This document shows positions 9,558-18,126 of a DNA stretch of 64,000 bases, one piece after another. The stretch comes from Roseovarius sp. (GTDB lineage Bacteria; Pseudomonadota; Alphaproteobacteria; Rhodobacterales; Rhodobacteraceae), in NCBI GenBank assembly GCA_014359765.1, contig JACIYT010000012.1:1-64000 (forward strand). The letters are read 5' to 3'. Under the pieces are notes generated by a model. That model saw only the letters and a program-made list of their open reading frames with translations, searched no databases and had not been told where the DNA came from. The position numbers and the translations under genes are program-made. Each line of letters opens with the position of its first letter. The stretch's first letter is position 1.

Positions 9558-9604
9558 ACCGTTTTCCCTTTGGGGAAAACGGTCCGAAATCCCGGGGATT
9601 TCGG
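9558..9604. repeat. Tandem double hairpin between convergent genes (likely bidirectional terminator)
   Basis: The first hairpin pairs ACCGTTTTCCC (9558-9568) with GGGAAAACGGT (9573-9583). The second pairs CCGAAATCC (9584-9592) with GGATTTCGG (9596-9604). Both stems are perfect. The element fills almost all of the gap between the stop codons of the regulator and the sugar dehydrogenase. A sister element with the same plan is at 38830-38876, and one of similar plan but different sequence is at 18370-18432. Confidence 0.8.
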
Positions 9605-9618
9605 CGCTTCCGACGCGG

Positions 9619-10704
9619 TCAGGGCGTGATCCGGTAGGCCGCGCCATTGGTCACGCTGAGAAACCAGATGCTGCCATCGGGAGCCTCGCGGATGTCGCGC
9701 ACGCGCGCGGTCTCGGGCGAGCGGAGGCGCTCGACCTCGGCCAGCGGCGATCCGGCCAGTCGCGCGATCATCCCGAACTTGAGCGATCCCACGAAGACAT
9801 GCCCGCGCCATTGCGGCCAGAGCGTGCCCGAATAGATCATCATTCCCGAGGGCGCGATGGAGGGATCCCAGTAATACGCGGGCTGTTCCATCCCCGCCTT
9901 CTGCGTCCCCTCACCGATGCGCGCGCCCGAATAGTGCCGCCCGTAGGCGATCACCGGCCAGCCGTAATTCGCGCCGCGTCGCACGCGATTGATCTCGTCG
10001 CCGCCCCTTGCGCCATGCTCTGCCAGCCACAGCACCCCCGCCTCGTCGAGCGCCGCCCCCTGCGCGTTGCGATGCCCCCAGGACCAGATCTCGGGCCGCG
10101 CCCCGGACCGCCCCGCCAACGGGTTGTCGGCAGGGACCGAACCGTCGCGGTGGATGCGGATCACGGTCCCGTTCTGGTTGGAAAGATCCTGCGCCGAAGG
10201 CCCGTCGCCCCGGTCGCCGATGGTGACAAGAAGCGTGCCGTCGCGCGCCTCCACCAGCCGCGAGCCGAAATGCCGCCCCCCCGAGGAACCAGGGGCCAGC
10301 TCGAAGATGATCCGCAGATCCTCGAGCCGCGCGCCATCAGGGGCAAGCCGCGCGCGCGCCACCGCGGTGCCCGCGCCGCCCGGCTGCGGCTTGGCGAAGG
10401 TCAGGAAAATCTCGCGCGACGCGGCGAAATCGCGCGCCACGAGCACATCGAGAAGCCCCCCCTGCCCGCGCGCCGCCACCTCCGGCACCCCCGCCACTTC
10501 GCGCATCTCACCACCTGACCCATGCAGCAACCGCCCGCCGCGCTCGGTGATCAACACCCCGCCATCGGGCAGGAAACCGATCGCCCAGGGCTCGGTCAGC
10601 CCCGCCACCATGCGCGTGACCGAGAGCCTGCCCATGCTCGAATCGAGCGCCTGGGCCGGCAGGGACAGACAGAGCAGAAGGCAAAGAGCGGCGGGGCGTG
10701 GCAT
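9619..10704 (-). CDS. PQQ-dependent aldose sugar dehydrogenase-type protein, exported
   Basis: 361 residues with a Sec signal peptide (MPRPAALCLLLCLSLPAQA) and a six-bladed propeller of the soluble glucose dehydrogenase (GSDH) family, related to E. coli YliI/Asd. Visible blocks are GLTEPWAIGFLPDGGVLITERGG (as EPWAIGFLPDG then LITERGG), GGRHFGSRLV, LLVTIGDRGD, WSWGHRNAQG, WLAEHGARGGDEIN and NYGWPVIAYG. These carry the residues that bind PQQ and calcium in relatives. It would act in the periplasm on an aldose and pass electrons to the respiratory chain. It is a single gene, convergent with the regulator. Confidence 0.9.
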   Translation of the reverse strand: MPRPAALCLLLCLSLPAQALDSSMGRLSVTRMVAGLTEPWAIGFLPDGGVLITERGGRLLHGSGGEMREVAGVPEVAARGQGGLLDVLVARDFAASREIFLTFAKPQPGGAGTAVARARLAPDGARLEDLRIIFELAPGSSGGRHFGSRLVEARDGTLLVTIGDRGDGPSAQDLSNQNGTVIRIHRDGSVPADNPLAGRSGARPEIWSWGHRNAQGAALDEAGVLWLAEHGARGGDEINRVRRGANYGWPVIAYGRHYSGARIGEGTQKAGMEQPAYYWDPSIAPSGMMIYSGTLWPQWRGHVFVGSLKFGMIARLAGSPLAEVERLRSPETARVRDIREAPDGSIWFLSVTNGAAYRITP

Positions 10705-10808
10705 GGGTGTCTCCCTTTCCTCAGGAGGATAACGTGCCAGCGCCCGCCTTCAAGCGGCGCCAGAGCCAAAGCACAAGGCCCGGCGCGAACCGGGCCCTGT
10801 CAGCGCCC

Positions 10809-11798
10809 TCACTCCAGCGCCAGATCGGTGATCGCATGGGTCCAGGCGCCTTCCGGTTCCCGCGTGATCACCGGGTCGGAGCCCCCCGAGAGCAGCGATT
10901 GCACCGTGCGCTCGTAATCGGCCGGGTCGAGCGCGCCATTGCTGCCGGCGGTGAGCCTGGCCACCTCGCCCATCATCCGGCGCTGATGCGCCTCGGTCTG
11001 CGCGCCGGTGGCGTCGTTCTCGAGCACGATATCGGCAGCGGCGTCGGGGTTCTCCTCGGCCCATTTCCAGCCCTTCATCGAGGCGCGCACGAAGCGCACC
11101 ATGCGATCGGCAAAGGCCGGATCGGCAAGGTTCTGCTCGAGCACATAGAGCCCGTCCTCGAGCGTCGCCACCCCCTGATCCTCATACTTGAACACCACCA
11201 GATCCTCGGGCGCAAAGCCCGCGTCGATCACCTGCCAGTATTCGTTATAGGTCATCGTCGAGATGCAGGCCGCCTGGTTCTGGATGAGCGGATCGACGTT
11301 GAAGCCCTGCTTGAGCACCGTGACCCCGTCCGGCCCGCCCTCGGTGGAGATGCCAAGCTGGCTCATCCAGCTCAGGAACGGGAATTCATTGCCAAAGAAC
11401 CAGACCCCCAGCGTCTTGCCGGGGAAATCGTCGGTCGTGGCCACGCCGCTGTCCTTGCGGCAGGTCAGCATCATGCCCGAGGACTTGAAGGGCTGCGCGA
11501 TATTGACGAGCGGCAGCCCCTTCTCGCGCGCGGCGAGGGCGGCGGGCATCCACTCGACGGTGACATCGGCACCGCCGCCCGCGATCACCTGGGTCGGCGC
11601 GATGTCGGGCCCGCCCGGCCGGATCGTGACCTCGAGCCCCTCATCGGCGTAGAACCCCTTGTCGAGCGCCACGTAATAGCCCGCGAACTGCGCCTGCGTG
11701 ACCCATTTGAGCTGCAGCGTGACCTCGTCCGCCGCCGCGGCCATCCCCGACCAGAGCCCGAGCGCGACCGCGCCCAGGGCAAGTTTCGTCCGTGTCAT
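10809..11798 (-). CDS. ABC transporter substrate-binding protein (NMT1/ThiY-like), pyrimidine locus
   Basis: 329 residues from the ATG at 11798, with GGAGGACAGATC in front. The signal peptide MTRTKLALGAVALGLWSGMAAA is followed by TLQLKWVTQAQFAGYYVALDKGFY and GLEVTIRPGGPDI, the hallmark of the NMT1/ThiY family that binds pyrimidine-type or other small heterocyclic ligands. It is the last gene of a six-gene leftward unit that begins with beta-ureidopropionase. The locus points to a pyrimidine base or its reduced derivative as ligand rather than a thiamine precursor. That assignment is inference from context. Confidence 0.88.
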   Translation of the reverse strand: MTRTKLALGAVALGLWSGMAAAADEVTLQLKWVTQAQFAGYYVALDKGFYADEGLEVTIRPGGPDIAPTQVIAGGGADVTVEWMPAALAAREKGLPLVNIAQPFKSSGMMLTCRKDSGVATTDDFPGKTLGVWFFGNEFPFLSWMSQLGISTEGGPDGVTVLKQGFNVDPLIQNQAACISTMTYNEYWQVIDAGFAPEDLVVFKYEDQGVATLEDGLYVLEQNLADPAFADRMVRFVRASMKGWKWAEENPDAAADIVLENDATGAQTEAHQRRMMGEVARLTAGSNGALDPADYERTVQSLLSGGSDPVITREPEGAWTHAITDLALE

Positions 11799-11839
11799 GA
11801 TCTGTCCTCCTTGTTGGTTCGGCGCCCCGTTTCGCCCGA

Positions 11840-12691
11840 TCAGCCTGCCCGCCCGCGCTGCGACGGATGCCAGAAGGTCACCGCCCGCTCCAGGGCCGCG
11901 ACAGCGCCATAGAAGGCCGATCCGGCCAGGGCCGCCACGACAATCTCGGCCCATACCAGATCGAGCGCAAGCTGTCCGACGCTGGTCGAGATGCGAAACC
12001 CCATGCCCTTGATCGGCGAGCCGAAGAATTCGGCAACGATCGCCCCGATCAGCGCCAGCGTGGTGGTGATCTTGAGCCCGTTGAACACAAAGGGCATGGC
12101 CGCGGGCAGCCGCAGCCGGCGCAATGTCTGCCAGTAGCCCGCCGCATAGGTGTGCATGAGATCGCGCTGCATCCGCTCGCTGGCCTGAAGCCCCTCGACC
12201 GTGTTCACCAGCATCGGAAAGAACACCATCACCACGACCACGGCGGCCTTCGACTGCCAGTCGAAGCCGAACCACATCACGAGGATCGGCGCCATGCCGA
12301 TGATCGGCAGGGCGGCGACGAAATTGCCCACCGGCAGCAGACCGCGCCGGAGAAACGCGAAACGGTCCACCGCCACCGCCGTGAGAAATGCCGCGCCACA
12401 GCCGAAAACATAGCCGGTGAGCGCGCCCCTGATCGCGGTCTGCACGAAATCCTGCCACAGGATCGCGGTAGAGTCGGCAAGGCGCAGGGCGATGGCGCTC
12501 GGCGGCGGCAGGATCACCCCGGGCACACCGAGGCCACGCACGAAACACTCCCAGATCCACAGCAGCGTCACCCCGAACACCACCGGCGCCAACGGCCCCG
12601 CGGCGCGGCTCCCCGGCAGACGCGCCAGCCGCATGTTGATCCCCATCCCCAGGCCCCAGCCCGCGATCCCCGCGACGATCCAGCCCATCAT
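11840..12691 (-). CDS. ABC transporter permease (pyrimidine locus), second subunit
   Basis: 283 residues with about six membrane segments and the binding-protein-dependent permease fold. The EAA-like loop is at GYWQTLRRLRLPAAMPFVFNGLK (seen as WQTLRRLRLPAAMPF). The start ATG at 12691 overlaps the stop of the previous permease in an ATGA arrangement, showing translational coupling. The protein begins MMGWIVAGIAGWGLG. It pairs with the permease at 12688-13551 to form a heterodimeric channel energised by the ATPase at 13714-14538. Confidence 0.9.
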   Translation of the reverse strand: MMGWIVAGIAGWGLGMGINMRLARLPGSRAAGPLAPVVFGVTLLWIWECFVRGLGVPGVILPPPSAIALRLADSTAILWQDFVQTAIRGALTGYVFGCGAAFLTAVAVDRFAFLRRGLLPVGNFVAALPIIGMAPILVMWFGFDWQSKAAVVVVMVFFPMLVNTVEGLQASERMQRDLMHTYAAGYWQTLRRLRLPAAMPFVFNGLKITTTLALIGAIVAEFFGSPIKGMGFRISTSVGQLALDLVWAEIVVAALAGSAFYGAVAALERAVTFWHPSQRGRAG

Positions 12692-13551
12692 CCCATCCCC
12701 ATCCGCCGGAGGACCACGCGCTGAAGCGCCCCGATGAGCGCAACCAGCAACGCCGCCAGCGCCGCCGCCATGAACAGCGCCGACCAGATCTGGATGGTCT
12801 GCCCGTAATAGCTGCCCGCCAGCAGCCGCGCCCCGAGCCCCGCCACCGCCCCCGTCGGCAATTCGCCGACGATCGCCCCCACGAGGCTCGCGGCGATCGC
12901 CACTTTCATCGAGGCAAAGAGATAGGGCACCGAAGCAGGCAGCCGCAGCCGCCAGAAGGTCTGCGCCGGACTCGCGTTCCAGGTCTTCATCTGGTCGAGC
13001 TGCATGAGCCCGGGGCTGCGCAGCCCCTTGACCATGCCCACCACCACCGGAAAGAACGACAGATACATCGAGATCATCGCCTTGGGCAGCAGCCCCGAGA
13101 TCCCCACGGCATTGAGCACCACGATGATCATCGGCGCGATGGCGAGAATCGGGATGGTCTGCGAGGCGATTACCCAGGGCATCACGCTCATGTCCATCAC
13201 CCGGCTGTGGACGATCCCGACCGCCAGCCCGATGCCAAGAGCAGTGCCGAACGCAAACCCCAGAAGCGTCGCCGAGAGGGTAACCCAGGAATGATGAAGG
13301 AGGCTGCGCCGCGAGGTGATCTTCTGCCCTGCCGTGGTGCGCCAGATCTCCTCCGCCACCTGATGCGGCGCGGGCAGCTTCGGCTTGTCCTGCGCCCAGG
13401 TATCGGCCACCAGCTCGACGAGGCCAAGCTCCACCCCGGCCCGCGCCGCCCGGTCCTGCGCCCAGGCCGCGTTGAGCCAGACGGCGGCCCCGTACCAGAC
13501 CACGACAAGCGCCGCCACCACCGCGAGAACGGGAAGGACCCTGTGCCTCAT
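12688..13551 (-). CDS. ABC transporter permease (pyrimidine locus), first subunit
   Basis: 287 residues. One N-terminal membrane segment (LPVLAVVAALVVVWYGAAVW) is followed by a hydrophilic stretch of about 60 residues, then five or six segments of the BPD-permease domain with the coupling loop around AQTFWRLRLPASVPYLFASM. The long gap to the upstream ATPase gene (162 bases) is unusual for this operon and contains a large inverted repeat. Its stop overlaps the next permease start by four bases. Confidence 0.9.
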   Translation of the reverse strand: MRHRVLPVLAVVAALVVVWYGAAVWLNAAWAQDRAARAGVELGLVELVADTWAQDKPKLPAPHQVAEEIWRTTAGQKITSRRSLLHHSWVTLSATLLGFAFGTALGIGLAVGIVHSRVMDMSVMPWVIASQTIPILAIAPMIIVVLNAVGISGLLPKAMISMYLSFFPVVVGMVKGLRSPGLMQLDQMKTWNASPAQTFWRLRLPASVPYLFASMKVAIAASLVGAIVGELPTGAVAGLGARLLAGSYYGQTIQIWSALFMAAALAALLVALIGALQRVVLRRMGMG

Positions 13552-13567
13552 CGCGCGCCCGCCCCTG

Positions 13568-13644
13568 CTTCATCTTTCTTCAAATACTCAAATCCCGCCC
13601 GCCCCGATCCGCGCAGGTTTTCGAGTATTTGTGGAAAGGTGAAG
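13568..13644. repeat. Long inverted repeat inside the ABC transporter operon
   Basis: Two 22-base arms, 13568-13589 and 13623-13644, match at 19 of 22 positions as inverted repeats, with a core CAAATACTC / GAGTATTTG. A 33-base spacer separates them. Their AT-richer composition stands out from the surroundings. I recognise this type of arm as recurrent between genes in Rhodobacteraceae genomes. It lies 17 bases upstream of the first permease start, within the leftward operon, so the transcript would carry a strong stem-loop there. Confidence 0.75.
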
Positions 13645-13713
13645 GAATGGCGAGACGCCCGGGCCGGGTGGCGGGGGCACGCGCGCCGGGGCGCGCCCGC
13701 GATATCCGCGCGC

Positions 13714-14538
13714 TCAGTCGTCATAGGCATGTCCCGCGCGCAGCCCCTCGCGCACCCGATGCGCCACCTCGAGGAACTCGGGCGTGTCGCGGATATCGAG
13801 CGGGCGCTCGCGCGGCAGGGGGCTGTCGATCACGTCGGTGATCCGGCCCGGACGCGGCGACATGACCACGATCCGGGTGGAGAGATAGACCGCCTCGGGG
13901 ATCGAATGGGTGACGAAACCGATGGTCTTGTCGGTGCGCGCCCAGAGCTGGAGAAGCTGCTCGTTGAGATGGTCGCGCACGATCTCGTCGAGCGCGCCGA
14001 AGGGCTCGTCCATCAGCAGGATATCGGCATCGAAGGCGAGCGCACGGGCGATCGAGGCGCGCTGCTGCATCCCCCCCGAGAGTTGCCATGGATATTTCTT
14101 CTCGAACCCCGCCAGATCCACCAGCGCCAGCACCCGCGCCACGCGCTCCCTGATCTCGGCGCGCCCGTAGCCCATGATCTCGAGCGGCAGCGAGACATTG
14201 CGCCCGATCGTCCGCCAGGGAAAGAGCCCCGCCGCCTGAAACACATAGCCATAGGCGCGCGCGCGCCGCGCCGCGTCCGGGCTCATGCCATTGACGGTGA
14301 GGCTGCCGCCGGTGGGCTCCTCGAGCGCCGCGATACAGCGCAGCAAGGTGGTCTTGCCACAGCCCGAGGGACCGATGAAGCTGACGAAATCGCCCTTGCG
14401 GATATCGAGCGTCACGCCCTTGAGCGCATGCACCGGGCCGTCCCCGGTCTCGAAGGTCAGATCGAGCCCGCGCGCCGCGATCACGGTCTGCGCCGCGTCC
14501 TGCTGCCCCGCCACCGCCTGCCCGGCGCCTGCGCCCAT
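13714..14538 (-). CDS. ABC transporter ATP-binding protein (pyrimidine locus)
   Basis: 274 residues of the nitrate/sulfonate/taurine-type ATPase subfamily. Walker A is GPSGCGKTT near residue 57, the Q-loop lies in FQAAGLFPWRTIGRNV, the signature is LSGGMQQRASIARAL, Walker B is ILLMDEPFGALD and the switch His is in VTHSIPEA. The ATG at 14538 lies two bases after the hydA stop, so the two genes are translated together. This ties the transporter to pyrimidine breakdown. Confidence 0.95.
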   Translation of the reverse strand: MGAGAGQAVAGQQDAAQTVIAARGLDLTFETGDGPVHALKGVTLDIRKGDFVSFIGPSGCGKTTLLRCIAALEEPTGGSLTVNGMSPDAARRARAYGYVFQAAGLFPWRTIGRNVSLPLEIMGYGRAEIRERVARVLALVDLAGFEKKYPWQLSGGMQQRASIARALAFDADILLMDEPFGALDEIVRDHLNEQLLQLWARTDKTIGFVTHSIPEAVYLSTRIVVMSPRPGRITDVIDSPLPRERPLDIRDTPEFLEVAHRVREGLRAGHAYDD

Positions 14539-14540
14539 GC

Positions 14541-15995
14541 TCAGACCCCGCTCGCGGGGATGGCGCTGCGCGTGACCGGGCGCGGGGCGGTCAGTTCCTT
14601 CCATTGCGAGAGCGCCCTGTTCACCGCGCCATTGCCCTGCCGCGCGACGAATTGCCCGTGTCCCTCGCGGCTGTCGAGCGTGCCCTCGGTCGCCGCGACA
14701 TGCCCGCGCGTGATCGTGAAGCGCGGCAGGCCCTTGACCTTCTGTCCCTCGAAGACGTTGTAATCGATGGCCGAAACCTGGGTCGCCGCGGTGATCGTCT
14801 TTTCCCGTTCGGGATCCCAGACCACGATATCGGCCTCCGCGCCGGGGATGAGCGCGCCCTTCCTCGGATAGCAGTTGAGGATCCGCGCGATATTGGTCGA
14901 GGTGACGGCGACGAATTCCTCGGGCGTGAGCCTTCCTGTGCCGACGCCATGCGTCCAGAGCAACGGCAGCCGGTCCTCGAGCCCGCCGGTGCCATTGGGG
15001 ATCTTCGTGAAATCGCCAAGGCCATGGCGTTTCTGCTCGGTTGTGAAGGCGCAATGATCGGTCGCGACCACCGAGAGCGATCCCGCCTGCAACCCGGCCC
15101 AGAGGCTCGCCTGATGCGCCTTGCTGCGGAAGGGCGGCGACATCACGCGCCGCGCGGCATGGTCCCAGTCGGGGTGGCGGTATTCGTCCTCGTCGAGGAT
15201 CAGGTGCTGGATCAGCGGCTCGCCCCAGACGCGCTTGCCCTGTTGGCGCGCGCGGCGGATCGCCTCATGCGCCTCCTCGCAGGAGACATGGACGACATAG
15301 AGCGGCACGCCGGCCATGTCGGCGATCATGATGGCGCGGTTGGCCGCCTCGCCCTCCACCTGCGGCGGGCGCGAATAGGCATGGGCCTCGGGGCCGGTAT
15401 TGCCCTCGGCCAGGAGCCGCGCCGAAAGCTCGGCCACCACATCGCCGTTCTCGGCGTGGACCATGGCGAGACCGCCCAGCTCGGCAATCCGCCGGAAGCT
15501 CGCGAAGAGCTCGTCGTCATTGACCATGAGCGCGCCCTTGTAGGCCATGAAATGCTTGAAGCTGGTGATGCCGCGCGTCTCGATCACGGTCTTCATCTCG
15601 TCAAAGACCTGCTCGCCCCACCAGGTCACCGCCATGTGAAAGCTGTAATCGCAATGCGCGCGGGTGGATTTGTTGTCCCACATCCGAAGCGCGTCCAGCA
15701 GGCCCTGACCGGGCGAGGGCAGCGCGAAATCCACCACCATCGTCGTGCCGCCCGCAAGCGCCGCGCGCGTGCCGCTGTCGAAATCGTCGGTGGAATAGGT
15801 GCCCATGAAGGGCATTTCCAGATGGGTGTGCGGGTCGATCCCGCCCGGCATCACGTAACAGCCGGTGGCGTCGAGCACGGTGTCGCCGGTGAGGTTGTCG
15901 CCGATCTCGGCGATCCGCTCGCCCTCGATGCGCAGGTCGGCCCTGTAGCTGCGATCATGGGTGACGATGGTGCCGTTCCTGATGACGATGCTCAT
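14541..15995 (-). CDS. hydA: Dihydropyrimidinase (D-hydantoinase family)
   Basis: Zinc amidohydrolase of 484 residues that opens the ring of dihydrouracil or dihydrothymine, step 2 of the reductive pathway. The start is the ATG at 15995 after AAGGAGGACAGC, not the longer frame. Metal-binding motifs are GGIDPHTHLEMPF near residue 60, the carboxylated lysine region ITSFKHFMAYKG near residue 150, MVHAENGD, YVVHVSCEEA and VATDHCAF. A late segment gives the NAPARILNCYPRKG-like TSTNIARILNCYPRKG. It follows the beta-ureidopropionase gene by 63 bases and precedes the ATPase gene by two. Confidence 0.96.
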   Translation of the reverse strand: MSIVIRNGTIVTHDRSYRADLRIEGERIAEIGDNLTGDTVLDATGCYVMPGGIDPHTHLEMPFMGTYSTDDFDSGTRAALAGGTTMVVDFALPSPGQGLLDALRMWDNKSTRAHCDYSFHMAVTWWGEQVFDEMKTVIETRGITSFKHFMAYKGALMVNDDELFASFRRIAELGGLAMVHAENGDVVAELSARLLAEGNTGPEAHAYSRPPQVEGEAANRAIMIADMAGVPLYVVHVSCEEAHEAIRRARQQGKRVWGEPLIQHLILDEDEYRHPDWDHAARRVMSPPFRSKAHQASLWAGLQAGSLSVVATDHCAFTTEQKRHGLGDFTKIPNGTGGLEDRLPLLWTHGVGTGRLTPEEFVAVTSTNIARILNCYPRKGALIPGAEADIVVWDPEREKTITAATQVSAIDYNVFEGQKVKGLPRFTITRGHVAATEGTLDSREGHGQFVARQGNGAVNRALSQWKELTAPRPVTRSAIPASGV

Positions 15996-16058
15996 GCTGT
16001 CCTCCTTGCCGGGCACGCGCACGGTGCCCCTTGTTGCGTCCGGGCCGGGGCTGCGGCC

Positions 16059-17309
16059 CTAGCTCACCACCTCCGCCGTCTCCAGCACCGCGTGCAGCAG
16101 CACATCCGCCCCCGCGCGCGCCCAGTCGGGCGTGATCTCCTCGGCCTCGTTATGGCTCAGCCCGTCCTTGCACGGGCACATCACCATGGTCGTGGGATAG
16201 ACCTTGTTGACCCAGCAGGCATCGTGCCCCGCCCCCGAGACGATATCCATATGGCTGTAGCCCAGCCGGTCGGCCGCGGCGCGCACCCGCGCGACGAGCG
16301 TCGGATCAAAGGCAGGCGGATCGAAGAAGCCCACCAGTTCCGAGGTGAATTTCACCCCCACATCGGCGCAGAGCCCCGGTGCGGTCTCGTTGAGCTCCTC
16401 CACCATCGCCTCGAGCGTCTCGAGCACATGAGAGCGGAAATCGACCGTGAACACCACCTTTTCGGGGATGATGTTGCGGCTGTTGGGATAGACGTCGATA
16501 TGGCCGATGGCGCCTACGGCATTCGGCTGGTATTGCATCGCGATCTCGTGGACCAGCTCGGTCACCCGCGCCAGCGCGCGGCCCGCGTTGCGCCGCATGT
16601 ACATGGGCGTGGAGCCCGTGTGGCTCCCCTTGCCCGTCACCGTGCATTCGATCCAGCGCAGCCCCTGCCCGTGAGTGACCACGCCCACTTCCTTGCCCTC
16701 GGCCTCGAGGATCGGCCCCTGTTCGATATGCAGCTCGAAGAAGGCGTGCATCTTGCGCGCGCCCACCTTTTCGGGACCCTTCCAGCCGATCCGCTCCAGC
16801 TCGTCACCGAACCGCTTGCCCTCGGCATCCACCCGCCCGTAGGCCCAGTCGCGCTCCAGCGCCCCGGCAAAGACGCCCGAGGCCAGCATCGCCGGCGCGA
16901 AACGTGTGCCCTCCTCGTTGGTCCAGTTGGTCACGACGATGGGGTGTCTCGTCCTGATACCCAGATCGTTGAGCGTGCGGACGATCTCGAGCCCCGCCAG
17001 CACGCCGAGCACGCCGTCATACTTGCCGCCCGTGGGCTGCGTGTCGAGATGGCTGCCCACATAGACCGGCAGCGCGTCCGGGTCGGTGCCGGGGCGGGTG
17101 GCAAACATGGTGCCCATCTCGTCCACGCCCATCTCGAGCCCCGCCGCCGTGCACCAGGACTGAAACAGCGCCCGCGCTTCGGCATCGGCATCGGTCAGGG
17201 TCTGGCGGTTGTTGCCGCCCGCGATGCCGGGGCCGATCCTTGCCATTTCCATGATGCTGTCCCACAGCCGTTCGCCATCGATGCGCAGGTTCTGACCCGG
17301 TGCCGACAT
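16059..17309 (-). CDS. hyuC: N-carbamoyl-beta-alanine amidohydrolase (beta-ureidopropionase, Zn-dependent M20 family)
   Basis: 416 residues. It hydrolyses N-carbamoyl-beta-alanine to beta-alanine, CO2 and ammonia, the last step of reductive pyrimidine degradation. Metal ligands lie in YVGSHLDTQPTGGKYDGVLG near residue 83 and TNWTNEEGTRFAPAM near residue 126. FELHIEQGPILE and the C-terminal SGAGHDACWVNKVYPTTM complete the site. The start is ATG at 17309 with AAGGGAAGG upstream; an ATG seven codons earlier (17330) has no such site. It is the first gene of a six-gene leftward operon, 67 bases from the centre of a RutR-like operator. Confidence 0.94.
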   Translation of the reverse strand: MSAPGQNLRIDGERLWDSIMEMARIGPGIAGGNNRQTLTDADAEARALFQSWCTAAGLEMGVDEMGTMFATRPGTDPDALPVYVGSHLDTQPTGGKYDGVLGVLAGLEIVRTLNDLGIRTRHPIVVTNWTNEEGTRFAPAMLASGVFAGALERDWAYGRVDAEGKRFGDELERIGWKGPEKVGARKMHAFFELHIEQGPILEAEGKEVGVVTHGQGLRWIECTVTGKGSHTGSTPMYMRRNAGRALARVTELVHEIAMQYQPNAVGAIGHIDVYPNSRNIIPEKVVFTVDFRSHVLETLEAMVEELNETAPGLCADVGVKFTSELVGFFDPPAFDPTLVARVRAAADRLGYSHMDIVSGAGHDACWVNKVYPTTMVMCPCKDGLSHNEAEEITPDWARAGADVLLHAVLETAEVVS

Positions 17310-17368
17310 GATGTGACCTTCCCTTTTCATGTGATCTCGCCTTTTTCGCGCGCCCGGCTTGCCGCTTT

Positions 17369-17384
17369 TTTACCATTTGGTAAA
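17369..17384. promoter_or_regulatory. RutR-like operator between beta-ureidopropionase and rutR
   Basis: Perfect 16-bp dyad TTTACCATTTGGTAAA. It resembles the E. coli RutR consensus, in which TTGACCA and TGGTCAA flank two bases. It lies midway between the divergent catabolic operon and the regulator gene, so one bound dimer could control both. A near copy is at 21147-21162 before preT. Confidence 0.8.
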
Positions 17385-17452
17385 GTCACGATTACCAATC
17401 GCCCCCGACCTGTCAAGACTCGACCGGATCGGGCCGAAGCGGGAGCGCGACA

Positions 17453-18091
17453 GTGACCCGACAACAGGCAGGGACGGCCGGAACCGGCACGCGACGGCGC
17501 AGCCGCATCCAGCGGGAAAACCGCGGGCGCATCCTCGACGCGGCGCTCGAGGTGTTTTCCCGACACGGCTATCGTGGCGCGACGCTCGACCGGATCGCCG
17601 CGGCGGCAGGCCTCTCGAAACCCAATATCCTCTACTATTTCGCGGGCAAGGAAGACATCCACATCACGCTCCTGAACCGGTTGATGCACCGATGGCTGGA
17701 GCCGCTCGCGCAGATGGAAGAGACAGGAGAACCGCTCGAGGAACTGCTGGGCTACATGCGCCGCAAATTGCAGATGAGCCGCGATTACCCGCGCGAAAGC
17801 CGCCTCTTCGCCATCGAGATCCTGCAAGGCGCGCCGCGCATGAGGCCACATCTCGAAAGCGGGCTTAAGCCGCTCTTCGAGCGCAAGTGCCGGCTGATCG
17901 CCGACTGGGTCGCGGCGGGGCGCCTTGCGCCGGTCGATCCGGGACAGCTGATCGTGTCGATCTGGGCCACCACCCAGCATTACGCCGATTTCGAGGCGCA
18001 GCTCGCCGTGCTGATGCCGGAGCATGAGGCGCGCTGGAACGGCGCCGAGGCGCATCTCGAGACGATGTTTCGCAAGATGCTCACGCCTTAA
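17453..18091 (+). CDS. rutR: TetR-family pyrimidine regulator (RutR-like)
   Basis: 212 residues. The N-terminal helix-turn-helix reads ILDAALEVFSRHGYRGATLD then IAAAAGLSKPNILYYFAGKE (about 30-75). The C-terminal domain shares blocks with RutR, such as SRDYPRESRLFAIEILQGAP and WATTQHYADF. In E. coli this protein releases DNA on binding uracil or thymine. The start is a GTG at 17453 after GGGAGCG. It is divergent from the degradation operon and close to two RutR-type operators, so it probably represses preTA and the hydA unit until pyrimidines appear. Confidence 0.92.
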   Translation: MTRQQAGTAGTGTRRRSRIQRENRGRILDAALEVFSRHGYRGATLDRIAAAAGLSKPNILYYFAGKEDIHITLLNRLMHRWLEPLAQMEETGEPLEELLGYMRRKLQMSRDYPRESRLFAIEILQGAPRMRPHLESGLKPLFERKCRLIADWVAAGRLAPVDPGQLIVSIWATTQHYADFEAQLAVLMPEHEARWNGAEAHLETMFRKMLTP

Positions 18092-18126
18092 CCCGACCTT
18101 AACCGCGTCCGGGCAAGCATGACCGC

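Noticed and set aside
10809-14538. Transporter as a thiamine-precursor importer (ThiXYZ)
   Set aside because: The binding protein is ThiY-like, but no thiamine gene and no TPP riboswitch are near. All linked genes degrade pyrimidines, so a pyrimidine ligand is preferred.
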